A stretch of 64,000 bases of DNA, from positions 519,036 to 583,035 of the forward strand of contig CAVQKF010000004.1 of the NCBI GenBank assembly GCA_963712955.1. Reading direction: 5' to 3'. The notes under the pieces were generated by a model. That model saw nothing but the letters and a program-made list of their open reading frames with translations. It did not search any database and had not been told where the DNA came from. Below, in pieces: positions 52,251 to 59,644 of the stretch. Made by a program: the position numbers and the translations under genes. Origin of the DNA: DATFVJ01 sp963712955 (GTDB lineage Bacteria; Actinomycetota; Actinomycetes; Streptosporangiales; Streptosporangiaceae). Each line of letters begins with the position of its first letter. Position 1 is the first letter of the stretch.

Positions 52251-53910
52251 GACTCCTCCAACGCAAGTGCGAACCTGGGGCAGGCTCCGCGTCGTCGTCA
52301 CTGTCCGTGCTGACGGTGGCGGGTGCGGGTGCGCCGCCTCGTGCGGGGATGGAGTGACGGATCACGATCTTGCCGGGGCCGACCAGGACTTCCTTCACGA
52401 GCAGGCGCAGGACGCGCTGGCGGTCCTCGACGGTTGCGGTGACCGCGGATTTGCGGAGGGTGGCCAGGAAGCCCTCGAGGTCGTCGGCGAGCTTGAGGTA
52501 GACCTCGCGGTCGGCGAGCTGGGCGTCCAGGGCCTGGGCCTGGTGGCGCAGGCTGGCCTGGCGGGCGCGCAGGTCGGGCATCCGGGCACGGAGCTCCTCG
52601 AGGGAGAGGAGGTCTTCCTGGTAGGCGCCGATCAGCCTGGTGATCGCGCTGGTGGTTTTGGCGAGGGCGTCGTCCAGGCGCTTGCGCTGGGCGGTGGCCG
52701 GGTCGGCGGTGCGGATCTGGGCCAGGCGCGTGCCGATCTCGGCGCGGATCAGGGCGGGGTCGGCGATCAGGTGCGTGATGTGGTCCCAGACGACCTGGTC
52801 GAGGTAGTCGGCGCGGACGGGCTTGCTGTCGCAGACCTTGCCGTGCTCGAACCGGTAGTTGTCGCTGCCGATGCACCGGTAGTAGAAGATCTTGTTGCCG
52901 GCGCTGGTCGTGGTGTGGCCGCGGTAGCAGGCGTACCCGCAGCCCGCGCAGGCGGCCAGGCCCTGCAGCAGGGACGGGGTCTTGCTGGCGCGGGAGGCGA
53001 ACTTCTTGTTGTCGGCCAGGCGGCGCGCCACCCGCTCGAAGGTCGCCTCGTCGACCAGGGCCGGGACGTCGATCTCGAGCCAGTCGCCGCGGGGGCGGTC
53101 CACGGTGGTGTAGGCGGCGCCGGTGGCGCGCCCGGCCAGGCGGGCGACCCGGTTGCGGCCGGCCTGCTGGCTGAGGCGGCTGGTCTTGCCGAAGCAGGCC
53201 CGGCCGGCGTAGGCGGGGTTGCGGAGCATGCCCCAGATCGTGGAGCGGTCCCAGCGGGCCTTGCCGGTGCGGGTGGTGACTCCGGTGCTGCCCAGCCACC
53301 GGGCCAGCTCAGCGATGGCCACGCCCTCGTCGGCGTAGCGGCGGAACAGCGCGGCGACGATGGCGGCCTCGTGCGGCACGACCTCATACCGGGCGGCGGC
53401 GTGATCGCTCTTGCGCACGTACCGGTACCCGAACGGGGCCCCCGACAGCACGTTCACGCTGCCGGAGCGGGCCCGCTGGTTCTTGCCGCGGCGGGTCCGT
53501 TCCATGATCTGCGCCCGCTCATACTCGGCGATCATGCCCTGGAACTGGACCAGCAGCGCGTCCTCGGGCGTGTCCCCGGAGGGGGCCTTGACGAACACCA
53601 CCGAGGTGCCCGCCCTGGCCAGCTCCTCCATCAGCAGCGCCTGATAGGCGTACTTGCGGGCCAGCCGGTCCGGGGAGTGGCACAGCACCACGTCCACCGG
53701 CACCTGCGCCACCAGGTCCCGCAGCGCGTCCAGGGCCGGGCGCACCAGCGACGCGCCGGAGTACCCGTCATCCTCGAACACCCACTGCTCGGGGACGTCA
53801 AGCCCCAGCTGCCCGGCGTGGGCGCGCAGCGCCTCGGTCTGGGAGACGATCGTCTCCTGCTCCTTCTGCCGGGCGCTGGACACCCGCGCGTAGATCGCCG
53901 CGCTGGTCAT
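52078..53910 (-). CDS. large serine recombinase (integrase)
   Basis: The 610-residue protein has an N-terminal resolvase domain (AAIYARVSSARQKEQETIVS with the catalytic Ser near residue 11; EDDGYSGASLVRPALDAL; CHSPDRLARKYAYQALLMEE). A recombinase domain follows (LSGAPFGYRYVRKSDHAAAR, GVTTRTGKARWDRSTIWGML), then a zinc ribbon (LAACAGCGYACYRGHTTTSA, IFYYRCIGS) and a coiled-coil region. It would cut and join attP and attB by a Ser-DNA link. The gene runs out of the element through its own end site: the last 56 codons lie in the RT gene. In the excised circle the frame would instead end 30 codons past the site at 54412-54414. Confidence 0.93.
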   Translation of the reverse strand: MTSAAIYARVSSARQKEQETIVSQTEALRAHAGQLGLDVPEQWVFEDDGYSGASLVRPALDALRDLVAQVPVDVVLCHSPDRLARKYAYQALLMEELARAGTSVVFVKAPSGDTPEDALLVQFQGMIAEYERAQIMERTRRGKNQRARSGSVNVLSGAPFGYRYVRKSDHAAARYEVVPHEAAIVAALFRRYADEGVAIAELARWLGSTGVTTRTGKARWDRSTIWGMLRNPAYAGRACFGKTSRLSQQAGRNRVARLAGRATGAAYTTVDRPRGDWLEIDVPALVDEATFERVARRLADNKKFASRASKTPSLLQGLAACAGCGYACYRGHTTTSAGNKIFYYRCIGSDNYRFEHGKVCDSKPVRADYLDQVVWDHITHLIADPALIRAEIGTRLAQIRTADPATAQRKRLDDALAKTTSAITRLIGAYQEDLLSLEELRARMPDLRARQASLRHQAQALDAQLADREVYLKLADDLEGFLATLRKSAVTATVEDRQRVLRLLVKEVLVGPGKIVIRHSIPARGGAPAPATVSTDSDDDAEPAPGSHLRWRSHHAALWSSLLRGRVSFPGLENPCPQPACDHSPRGEAADRLEQVLVVDFVECARQVGI

Positions 53911-54046
53911 CGCGGCACCGTCCTTCCCGGCCGCCCCGCACGCTGCGGGCGGGCCCTTCGGGGACCAAGATCTTGTAGGCCGCCGACAATTCCGCGGCCC
54001 CGAGGCGGTCGAACACGAACACCGCTTCGACTACCAGCTCGCTCAC
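53798..54046 (-). CDS. small ORF overlapping regulator and recombinase genes
   Basis: GTG 54046 overlaps the stop of the upstream regulator (GTGA), the classic coupling arrangement. The first 30 residues (SELVVEAVFVFDRLGAAELS, AAYKILVPE) look protein-like. The rest is Arg/Gly-rich and overlaps the recombinase gene in another frame. It may be a small control protein or only a coupling leader for the recombinase. No family recognised. Confidence 0.45.
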   Translation of the reverse strand: MSELVVEAVFVFDRLGAAELSAAYKILVPEGPARSVRGGREGRCRDDQRGDLRAGVQRPAEGAGDDRLPDRGAARPRRAAGA

Positions 54047-54387
54047 CTGCCGGAATGGTTCCTGCGGCCGCGTGCGAGAAACTCCTCCAGCGCCTGGGCC
54101 ACCACCGCGGAGATCGACCTCCCCGACGCCCGGGCATGCTCCCGCACCCGCTGCGCAAGACTGGCCGGCACCTTGACCGTGAACACCGTCGCCGGCTCGG
54201 GAACCCGCACAGCTCCCGACCGGGCCGCGACCTCGACGTAGCGGCGGGCCTGACGCTCCGAGCAGCCGAACCGCCCGGCCAGCACCCGGGCCGCCTCAGC
54301 CACCGGCACCCCCGCCGCCACCAGCCCGGCAGCAGCGTTGACGCGCTCGGCGTACTCCACGCCACCCACCCGCCCGCCGCGAACCAT
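54043..54387 (-). CDS. HTH plus ribbon-helix-helix DNA-binding protein
   Basis: The 114-residue protein has an HTH-like N-half (EYAERVNAAAGLVAAGVPVA, EAARVLAGRFGCSERQARRY). The C-half has CopG-like ribbon-helix-helix spacing: VFTVKVPASLAQRVREHARA, SGRSISAVVAQALEEFLARG. It is the first gene of the element's three-gene run towards the recombinase. It probably acts as an autoregulator or recombination directionality factor. A palindrome (54405-54414) lies just upstream of its start. Confidence 0.65.
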   Translation of the reverse strand: MVRGGRVGGVEYAERVNAAAGLVAAGVPVAEAARVLAGRFGCSERQARRYVEVAARSGAVRVPEPATVFTVKVPASLAQRVREHARASGRSISAVVAQALEEFLARGRRNHSGR

Positions 54388-54404
54388 GTCATCAACATGC
54401 TACC

Positions 54405-54414
54405 TGACATGTCA
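54405..54414. promoter_or_regulatory. tgacatgtca palindrome upstream of the element's first gene
   Basis: A perfect 10-bp palindrome 18 bases upstream of the regulator ATG, near a further catgtcatcaacatg stretch that includes the start. A likely operator for the HTH-RHH protein. In the circular form it would also contain the recombinase stop codon. Confidence 0.4.
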
Positions 54415-54506
54415 CGTGCTCACTTCGGTCACACCGGGCCGCTCACAGCGCCTGTAGCCCAGCGTCACCTCAAAGCAGAAATTGCCACTTGCGTTGGAGG
54501 AGTCAT

Positions 54507-55533
54507 TTCACCTTTGCTGTTGAATATCGCATTGCACGGGCTGGAGGAGGCCGCAGGCGTCCGGTACCGGACAGGCTCTCACGCCAGGGAGTTTAAGGCC
54601 GGCAGCCCGGCGCTCACTAGATATGCCGACGACCTGGTCGTGTGCTGCCACTCCAGGCAGGACGCCGAGCAGGTCAAGGCACGGCTGGCCGGGTGGCTGG
54701 AGCCGAGAGGGCTGGCGTTCAACGACGCCAAAACCCGGATCGTCCCCGTTACTGAGGGGTTCGATTTCCTCGGATTCAATCTCCGCCGCTACCCCAACGG
54801 CAAGCTGCTCATCAAGCCGGGCGCCACGGCCATCAAGAGGTTCCGAGACAGGCTTGCGAAGGAGTTCCGCGCACTCCGCGGGTCCAACGTCGCAGCGGTA
54901 CTGGCGAAGATCGCCCCGATCGTGCGGGGCTGGGTCGCCTACTACCGGACGGTGGTGTCGACCAGGGTGTTCGCTGCCCTGACCGATTACCTGTGGAAGC
55001 TCACCTATAAGTGGGCGTGCTGGAGCCACCCGAATAAGCCCAGGCACTGGATCATCGGCCGGTACTTCGGGAAGTTCAGCAAGTTCAGGAACGACCGGTG
55101 GGTATTCGGCGATAAAGACACCGGCGCCTACCTGCCGAAACCGTCCTGGACCGATATCGTGCGGCACACCCTGGTCAAAGGCGGGGCATCACCCGATGAC
55201 CCCGCCCTGGCCGGGTACTGGGCGCAACGCCGCCAGAAGGTCAAACCCCCGCTGGACCCCTGCACCGTGCGCCTGCTGTCCAGGCAGGACGGGCGGTGCA
55301 GCCTATGCGGGGAAAACCTGCTGACCCCCGACCAGCTCCCCCAGTCCCCCCAGGGCTGGGAACACTGGTTCCTGTGGGTCACTAAGAAGGCGATCACGGC
55401 GGACTACCTGGTCCACCACGACACGCCCAGCGCCGCACGCAGCAACCGGACACACCTCGTACACGCCACCTGCCACCGGACGAAACATCCGTCCCGGCTG
55501 GCGGGAAACACCGTGCTGCAGCAGACGACCTGA
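54507..55533 (+). pseudogene. group II intron 2 reverse transcriptase, C-terminal part with HNH domain
   Basis: It resumes SPLLLNIALHGLEEAAGVRY and has the catalytic LTRYADDLVVCCHSRQDAEQ (YADD). It continues with GLAFNDAKTRIVPVTEGFDF, LGFNLRRYPNGKLLIKPG, the maturase domain (IVRGWVAYYRTVVSTRVFAA, DYLWKLTYKWACWSHPNKPR) and an HNH endonuclease (CSLCGENLLTPDQL ... DYLVHHDTP ... HLVHATCHRTKHP). This is a full-featured intron protein of the site-directed (retrohoming) type. The frame is continuous with the N-part across the insert because the insert is 752 codons long. Confidence 0.9.
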
Positions 55534-55553
55534 ACCGCCCAAGCGGCTTGCTT

Positions 55554-55628
55554 GGGCCGCGTGCCGCGATGAGTGGCATGCGCGGTCCTGAGGGGCCCCG
55601 GTGCAGCAATGCACCGGGGCTACCCGGC
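55554..55628 (+). ncRNA. group II intron 2 domains V and VI
   Basis: Domain V: gggccgcgtgcc ... ggcat-gc-gcggtcct with the two-base bulge (55580-55581). Domain VI: gccccggtgc-agcaat-gcaccggggc (55595-55620), a perfect stem, with bulged A at 55622 and ggg/ccc below it. It follows the RT stop at the expected distance. Confidence 0.8.
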
Positions 55629-55631
55629 GGT

Positions 55632-55758
55632 CGTGTCGGTGCGCCGTTGCGTGCCGGGGGATCTTCAGGGCCTTGAGGACCCGGCGGATCGTGGACGCGC
55701 CGACCCGGTGGCCGAGTTTGAGCAGCTCGCCTTGGATCCGCTGGTATCCCCAGCCGTT
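55632..55758 (-). pseudogene. IS transposase, N-terminal fragment (intron 2 target gene)
   Basis: Reading leftward: GWGYQRIQGELLKLGHRVGA, STIRRVLKALKIPRHAT. A missing C in a run of Cs then shifts the frame to reach ...PTRP, which joins QWSQFLRSQ at 50458. To the right it ends abruptly at the 22-bp palindrome. The first half of the transposase (before GWGYQRI) is missing. Confidence 0.7.
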
Positions 55759-55780
55759 GAAATGTTGAGCTCAACATTTC
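55759..55780. repeat. 22-bp perfect palindrome between two head-to-head transposase fragments
   Basis: gaaatgttgagctcaacattt plus c is a perfect palindrome. On each side a transposase fragment starts at the same codon (GWGYQRIQ leftward, GWGYRRIH rightward). The core atgttgagctcaacat is nearly the same as that at 41664-41683. Confidence 0.95.
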
Positions 55781-56541
55781 CCGGGCTGGGGCTACCGGCG
55801 CATTCACGGCGAACTGCTCGTGCTCGGGATCAGGATCGCGGCCTCCACCGTGTGGGAGATCCTTCAGCTGGCCGGGATCGGCCCGGCGCCTGAGCGCACC
55901 TTCACCACCTGGGCCAGTTTCCTCGGCTCCCAGGCCGACGCCCTGCTTGCCTGCGACTTCTTCGAGACCGTCACTTTGAGCGGCGCCCGCCTGTACGTGC
56001 TCGGCGGTCATCGAGCACGCCAGCCGGCGGATCCGGATCCTGGACGCAACCCCTCATCCCACTGCCTCCTGGGTCGCCCGGGCCGCGAAGAATCTCGTCA
56101 TGGACCTCCAGGACGCCGGCAGCCGGGCGCGGTTCCTGATCCGGGACCGCGACGGCAAGTTCCCCGGCCTGTTCGACGCCATCCTCGCTGACGCGGGCAT
56201 CGAAACTGTACTCAGCGGGGTCCAGATGCCGAGAATGAACGCGCTCGCGGAGCGATGGGTACAGACCTGCCGCCGCGAACTGCTCGACCGCACTCTGATC
56301 CTGGGACCAGCGACACCTGCACCACGCACTGCGCGAGTCCGGGCAGTTCTGCAACTCCCACCGCCCTCACCAGGGAATCGCGAACGCCCGGCCACTGCGC
56401 GCGCTGCCCTCACCGATCCCCGAGCCGGACGCCGCCACCCGCCTCCGCATAGACGGACGCGACCGCCTCGGCGGCATCCTCCACGGGTACCGACATGCTG
56501 CCTTACCTGCACGGATGAGATTTTCGGCGGGCACAACGTCT
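55781..56541 (+). pseudogene. IS transposase remnant with several frameshifts
   Basis: Starts at GWGYRRIHGELLVLGIRIAA, STVWEILQLAGIGPAPERTF, TTWASFLGSQADALLACDFF, then changes frame: IEHASRRIRILDATPHPTAS, SRARFLIRDRDGKFPGLFDA and MPRMNALAERWVQTCRRELL. It changes frame again for HHALRESGQFCNSHRPHQGI. The rve DDE core is recognisable, but at least two indels make it dead. Paralogue of the fragment on the other side of the palindrome. Confidence 0.75.
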
Positions 56542-56640
56542 AGGACGGGCGGGATGTTGGTGCCTGCCTAGATGGCCGAGCACTTCGTCGAGGCGGCTGT
56601 TCAGCGCGCGGTACGCGCCAACCTAGGTTAAATAACAAGG

Positions 56641-57294
56641 TTAGGTGACGATCAGGTAGATGCTGTCGGCGATGAGCCAGAGACCGATGATCAGGCTCCC
56701 CCAGATGATTACCTGCTGGGTGTGGGTGTTGATCCAGGTCTGGAACCGGGCCAGCAGCGCCTGGCTCTTGTCCGGTCTGAAACCGGCGTAGATCTCCATG
56801 GCCAGGTAGGACGCCGAGGCCAGGACGCAGAAACCGATCAGCGCCAGGAAGCTCTCCCAGCTGGACAGCTTGGCCTCCACGACCGTGGCCGCGCCCGCGC
56901 CGATCAGCGCCCAGGGCTGCAGCGTCGGGGCCAGGACCATGGCGAACCACGGGGACATGTTGTCCACGTGCGCCTGCCACTTGGGCGGCTTCTTCGGCTT
57001 CGTCGGCCGCCCTATCCGCCGCCGGTCCCGGACCGCGATCGCGACCAGGCCAGCGCCCAGGGCGATCCTCACGGCCAGCGATGCCAGTGAGGGCGCGGTG
57101 TTCGGCTGGGGCGGGTTGTTGCCGGTAGCGAGCACGGTGGCCGTGACCACGATGGCCAGGGACACCAGCCACCCGAACACGAAGGCCGCGCCTTTTCGCA
57201 CGCCGCGCTTGGAGGGCAGCACGACCAGGAATGCCGACAGCGGCAGCGGGTCCAGTGTTACCGCCAGGCCGATGATCATGAGGTTAAGGACCAT
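56641..57294 (-). CDS. GAP-family (Sap-like) membrane protein
   Basis: The 217-residue protein has six hydrophobic helices: LMIIGLAVTLDPLPLSAFLV, GAAFVFGWLVSLAIVVTATV, SLAVRIALGAGLVAIAVRDR, a PWALIGAGAATVVEAKL segment, LALIGFCVLASASYLAMEIY and VIIWGSLIIGLWLIADSIYL. A charged loop carries RRRIGRPTKPKKPPKWQAHV. This matches the GAP/Sap family (related to LysE-type exporters and to the sulfolipid-addressing Sap protein of mycobacteria). Its start overlaps the end of the DMT gene by 11 bases, so they form an operon. Confidence 0.8.
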   Translation of the reverse strand: MVLNLMIIGLAVTLDPLPLSAFLVVLPSKRGVRKGAAFVFGWLVSLAIVVTATVLATGNNPPQPNTAPSLASLAVRIALGAGLVAIAVRDRRRIGRPTKPKKPPKWQAHVDNMSPWFAMVLAPTLQPWALIGAGAATVVEAKLSSWESFLALIGFCVLASASYLAMEIYAGFRPDKSQALLARFQTWINTHTQQVIIWGSLIIGLWLIADSIYLIVT

Positions 57295-58300
57295 GTCTGT
57301 CCCTCTCGTCTCGCCCCGGCGGAAGGCGTCCTGATGCTGGCCGCCTCCGGTCTGGGGCGGCGCGCCCCGGCGGCGGGTCGTTGTCAGCGCCCTGGACGCC
57401 GGTCACCGGTGCCTGCCGCGCCTGCTGCCCATCGCCTTCCTTGCCAGTATGGGTATCGGCTTTCATCGTCGCCGGTGCGGTCTGGGTCAGAAGGACGACC
57501 CCGGCACACATCACGGCGAAGGCGACCGCCGCGACAGCCAGCACGGCGGCGTCAGAGGTGAAGCTCTCCTCGAACAGCCACACGCTCAGGGCGATGCTGA
57601 CGATCGGATCGATGATCACCAAGAAGGGCTGGGAGACGCGCAGCGGCCCGACGTGCAGCGCCGCCTGCTCCAGGAACAGGGCCGCCACGCCGCCCACGGC
57701 CAGGGCGTATACCGGCCAGTGGGTGAACATCCCGGCCACGCCGAACTGGGTCAGCGTGTCCGTGGTGGCCTTGATGAACGTCGCCACCAGCGCCCACATG
57801 ACCGCGGCGGCCGAAGCATAAAGACCAGCGCGCACGCTCGGGGATCCCCATCGCGCCAAGACCGCCAGGACGCCAGCGCCGGCGCAGCAGGCCAGTCCGG
57901 CCGTGAACCAGTGATGACTCGTCGGGGTGGGATTGCCGCCTCCCGGCTGCCCCGCGATGATGAACACGGTCAGGCCCACGCAGGTCAAGGCGGCGGCGCC
58001 CCAGGTGACCAGGCGAATTGACTGGTGGATCCAGAAGCGGCGCAGAATGAGCATGAAGACCAGTTCGGTGGCCAGCAGCGGCTGCACGACCGAGATCTGG
58101 CCATCGTGCAGGGCGAGTGCCTGGAACACGAACGCTGCCACCAGGGCCGCCAAGCCGAGAAGCCACAACGGATTGCGGAACAAGTACAGGACCAGCCGCC
58201 AGCCCGAGGACCGGCGTGGCGCAGCGGTGCTGGCAACGTGCTGAGTGGCCTCATTGACCGCGTTGGACAGAGCCGCCAGCAGGGCGAAGACGACTACCAT
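57284..58300 (-). CDS. DMT-superfamily transporter
   Basis: From ATG 58300 (MVVVFALLAALSNAVNEATQ) there are about nine to ten helices: NPLWLLGLAALVAAFVFQAL, SVVQPLLATELVFMLILRRF, TWGAAALTCVGLTVFIIAGQ, VYALAVGGVAALFLEQAALH, QPFLVIIDPIVSIALSVWLF and LAVAAVAFAVMCAGVVLLTQ. The pattern of EAmA-like repeats fits a drug/metabolite transporter. A charged Arg/Pro-rich C-terminal tail of about 60 residues follows the last helix. Substrate unknown. The frame upstream of 58300 is not conserved. First gene of a two-gene operon. Confidence 0.85.
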   Translation of the reverse strand: MVVVFALLAALSNAVNEATQHVASTAAPRRSSGWRLVLYLFRNPLWLLGLAALVAAFVFQALALHDGQISVVQPLLATELVFMLILRRFWIHQSIRLVTWGAAALTCVGLTVFIIAGQPGGGNPTPTSHHWFTAGLACCAGAGVLAVLARWGSPSVRAGLYASAAAVMWALVATFIKATTDTLTQFGVAGMFTHWPVYALAVGGVAALFLEQAALHVGPLRVSQPFLVIIDPIVSIALSVWLFEESFTSDAAVLAVAAVAFAVMCAGVVLLTQTAPATMKADTHTGKEGDGQQARQAPVTGVQGADNDPPPGRAAPDRRRPASGRLPPGRDERDRHGP

Positions 58301-58699
58301 GGGCGGCACGCGCGAGCTGCCATGCCGGCTGCCCGCCTCCGGCCTGCGCCGCTCAAGTGCGCGATCTCCTGCATCGCGTCTGCCCTTCTCGTCTGGATTT
58401 TGCCGGCCGACCCGGACATCAAGGCCCAAGCGCGGCGGCCTGTTGCCCGGGCCGGGACGCCGAGGGCGCATCCGCTGGGTCTGCATCTCCCAGTGGCTTG
58501 CATCCTGCGGCGTCGCGATGGCGCGCACATCACCCGGCAAGGATGGTCCTGGTCAGGTCCAGGCCGCCATCCGCAACGCCCCGCGCGGCGGCACCACCTC
58601 GCTGACCCAAGCCGCGCTGATCGCCTATTTCGTCCCTTCCCTTGGGGCCAGCGGCCAGGAACCCGCCTGGGTTACCGCACTCCCGGCCGCCGGCCTGCC
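58301..58699. other. upstream region of the DMT operon
   Basis: 400 bp without a recognisable gene. It should contain the promoter for the DMT-GAP operon. Frames are open on both strands but have no protein-like features. Confidence 0.35.
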
Positions 58700-58850
58700 C
58701 CGGTCAGTCCGCCGCAATGCCAGGCGGCCAGGCTGGTGCGGCTGCCGTAGGCGCACAGCCCGTACAGCGCGACCGCATCCACGGCGATGATGGTCAGCGC
58801 CCAGAATGGGCAGGCGGGGATGAGAACATCGCCGATGGCGTGCCGAACCC
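58700..58850 (-). pseudogene. remnant of a DUF7144-like membrane protein
   Basis: Reading leftward: HAIGDVLIPACPFWALTIIA, VDAVALYGLCAYGSRTSLAA. This parallels SAIDQMFFLPAYPFWSLTII and VDIVALWGLCAYGSRANIEA of the intact gene at 60419. Only the last quarter of the protein is present, with no start. Confidence 0.6.
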
Positions 58851-58884
58851 GGTGTGCCTGTGAGCCAGGAGCCCCGACGCGCAG

Positions 58885-59151
58885 CTATGCCGGGCTGCGG
58901 CTCTCGTCTCGTCCTCGCGCCAGGTACCAGTCCAGGCCAGGCGTACCGCCCTCCGTTGCCAGGCGTTTCGCCGCGACCAGCCCGATCGCGAGGACGATTA
59001 CGCCCGCCAGGGTGCGCCTGTCCACCGCCGCACGGGCCGCTGCAGCCAGCATGACGAGCGTGATCACGTGCTGCCGTCGTCTCGCCTCCCGCGCTTCTTG
59101 CCGAGTGCCTGATATGGGGGCAGGCTCCGCCGATCCGATGTTGATCGTCAT
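58885..59151 (-). CDS. small membrane protein, unknown
   Basis: The 88-residue ORF (MTINIGSAEPAPISGTRQEA) has a basic stretch and two hydrophobic segments (HVITLVMLAAAARAAV, TLAGVIVLAIGLVAAKRLAT), then a charged end. ATG 59151 has GAGAGCGAGATGA upstream. No family recognised. The residue pattern looks real, but nothing confirms it. Confidence 0.4.
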   Translation of the reverse strand: MTINIGSAEPAPISGTRQEAREARRRQHVITLVMLAAAARAAVDRRTLAGVIVLAIGLVAAKRLATEGGTPGLDWYLARGRDESRSPA

Positions 59152-59401
59152 CTCATCTCGCTCTCCCAGAAATCACCTGCGCTCGGATCCCGCCCTGGCG
59201 GTGTCATTTCGCCCCCTATTCCAGCCCCGGGTGAGCTTGGCGGGCCTGCATACCCAAGCTGTCCGGATCTGCCCTGCCGGGCTAGAACGGATCGGCCCGT
59301 TTGCCGGGGACCTAGGTCCCGTTGCCGGGTGCTGATCTGGGCGACTGGAATCTTGCCGCGGGTCAGAAGGTGGTGTCTTGCCCGGCATATCAGTGTCCCG
59401 G
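59152..59401. other. intergenic, nothing recognised
   Basis: Short gap between two minus-strand small ORFs. No gene seen. Confidence 0.3.
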
Positions 59402-59644
59402 TTACGGCCGGGCGCTGGCAGCAGGGGGAGGCTGTGCGGCGGGCTCTGTCTGGCGCAGCCGGTGCAATCCGAGCTCATAGAGCGCCAGGAGGACGGCGAT
59501 GATGAGGAGGGTGGCCCAGCTGACGCTGAATATCAGCAGGGCGAGCGCAGCGATCACGGCGCCGCCGATGCGCAACAGGTCGAGGTGACGGCGGACCCAG
59601 GTGACCGTCGCGTCGCTGCTGGCGTGGCCGCCCGCCGCCGGCAC
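59402..59644 (-). CDS. small single-pass or hairpin membrane protein, unknown
   Basis: Eighty residues with the core WVRRHLDLLRIGGAVIAALA, LLIFSVSWATLLIIAVLLAL, YELGLHRLRQ. A long hydrophobic hairpin between basic flanks is a convincing membrane protein. The start (GTG 59644) overlaps the end of the next ORF, which suggests coupling. Unknown function. Confidence 0.5.
   Translation of the reverse strand: MPAAGGHASSDATVTWVRRHLDLLRIGGAVIAALALLIFSVSWATLLIIAVLLALYELGLHRLRQTEPAAQPPPAASARP

Larger units (their letters stand above)
52251..54506 (-). mobile_element. 2256-bp serine-recombinase element integrated in the intron 2 RT gene
   Basis: The ends are mirror images: gactcctccaacgcaagtg (52251-52269) and cacttgcgttggaggagtc (54486-54504), each next to the dinucleotide AT. 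Removing one copy from AT to AT restores the RT reading GTPQGG-V-I-SPLLLN exactly. It encodes, leftward, an HTH-RHH protein, a small overlapping ORF and a large serine recombinase. There is no other cargo. Confidence 0.88.
50461..55628 (+). mobile_element. group II intron 2, inserted antisense in an IS transposase gene
   Basis: The transposase coding sequence stops at 50460 and resumes at about 55632. The 5' 360 bp are present twice. The RT/maturase gene starts at 51490 and is interrupted by a serine-recombinase element (52251-54506). Domains V and VI follow the RT stop. Without the duplication and the inserted element the intron would be about 2.5 kb. Limits are good to within a few bases only; the left border sequence does not show GUGYG exactly. 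Confidence 0.75.

Noticed and set aside
51634..55533. A single 1299-residue reverse transcriptase
   Set aside because: The middle 752 codons are antisense to a serine recombinase and have no RT likeness; the element ends are precisely defined, so this is an insertion, not a domain.
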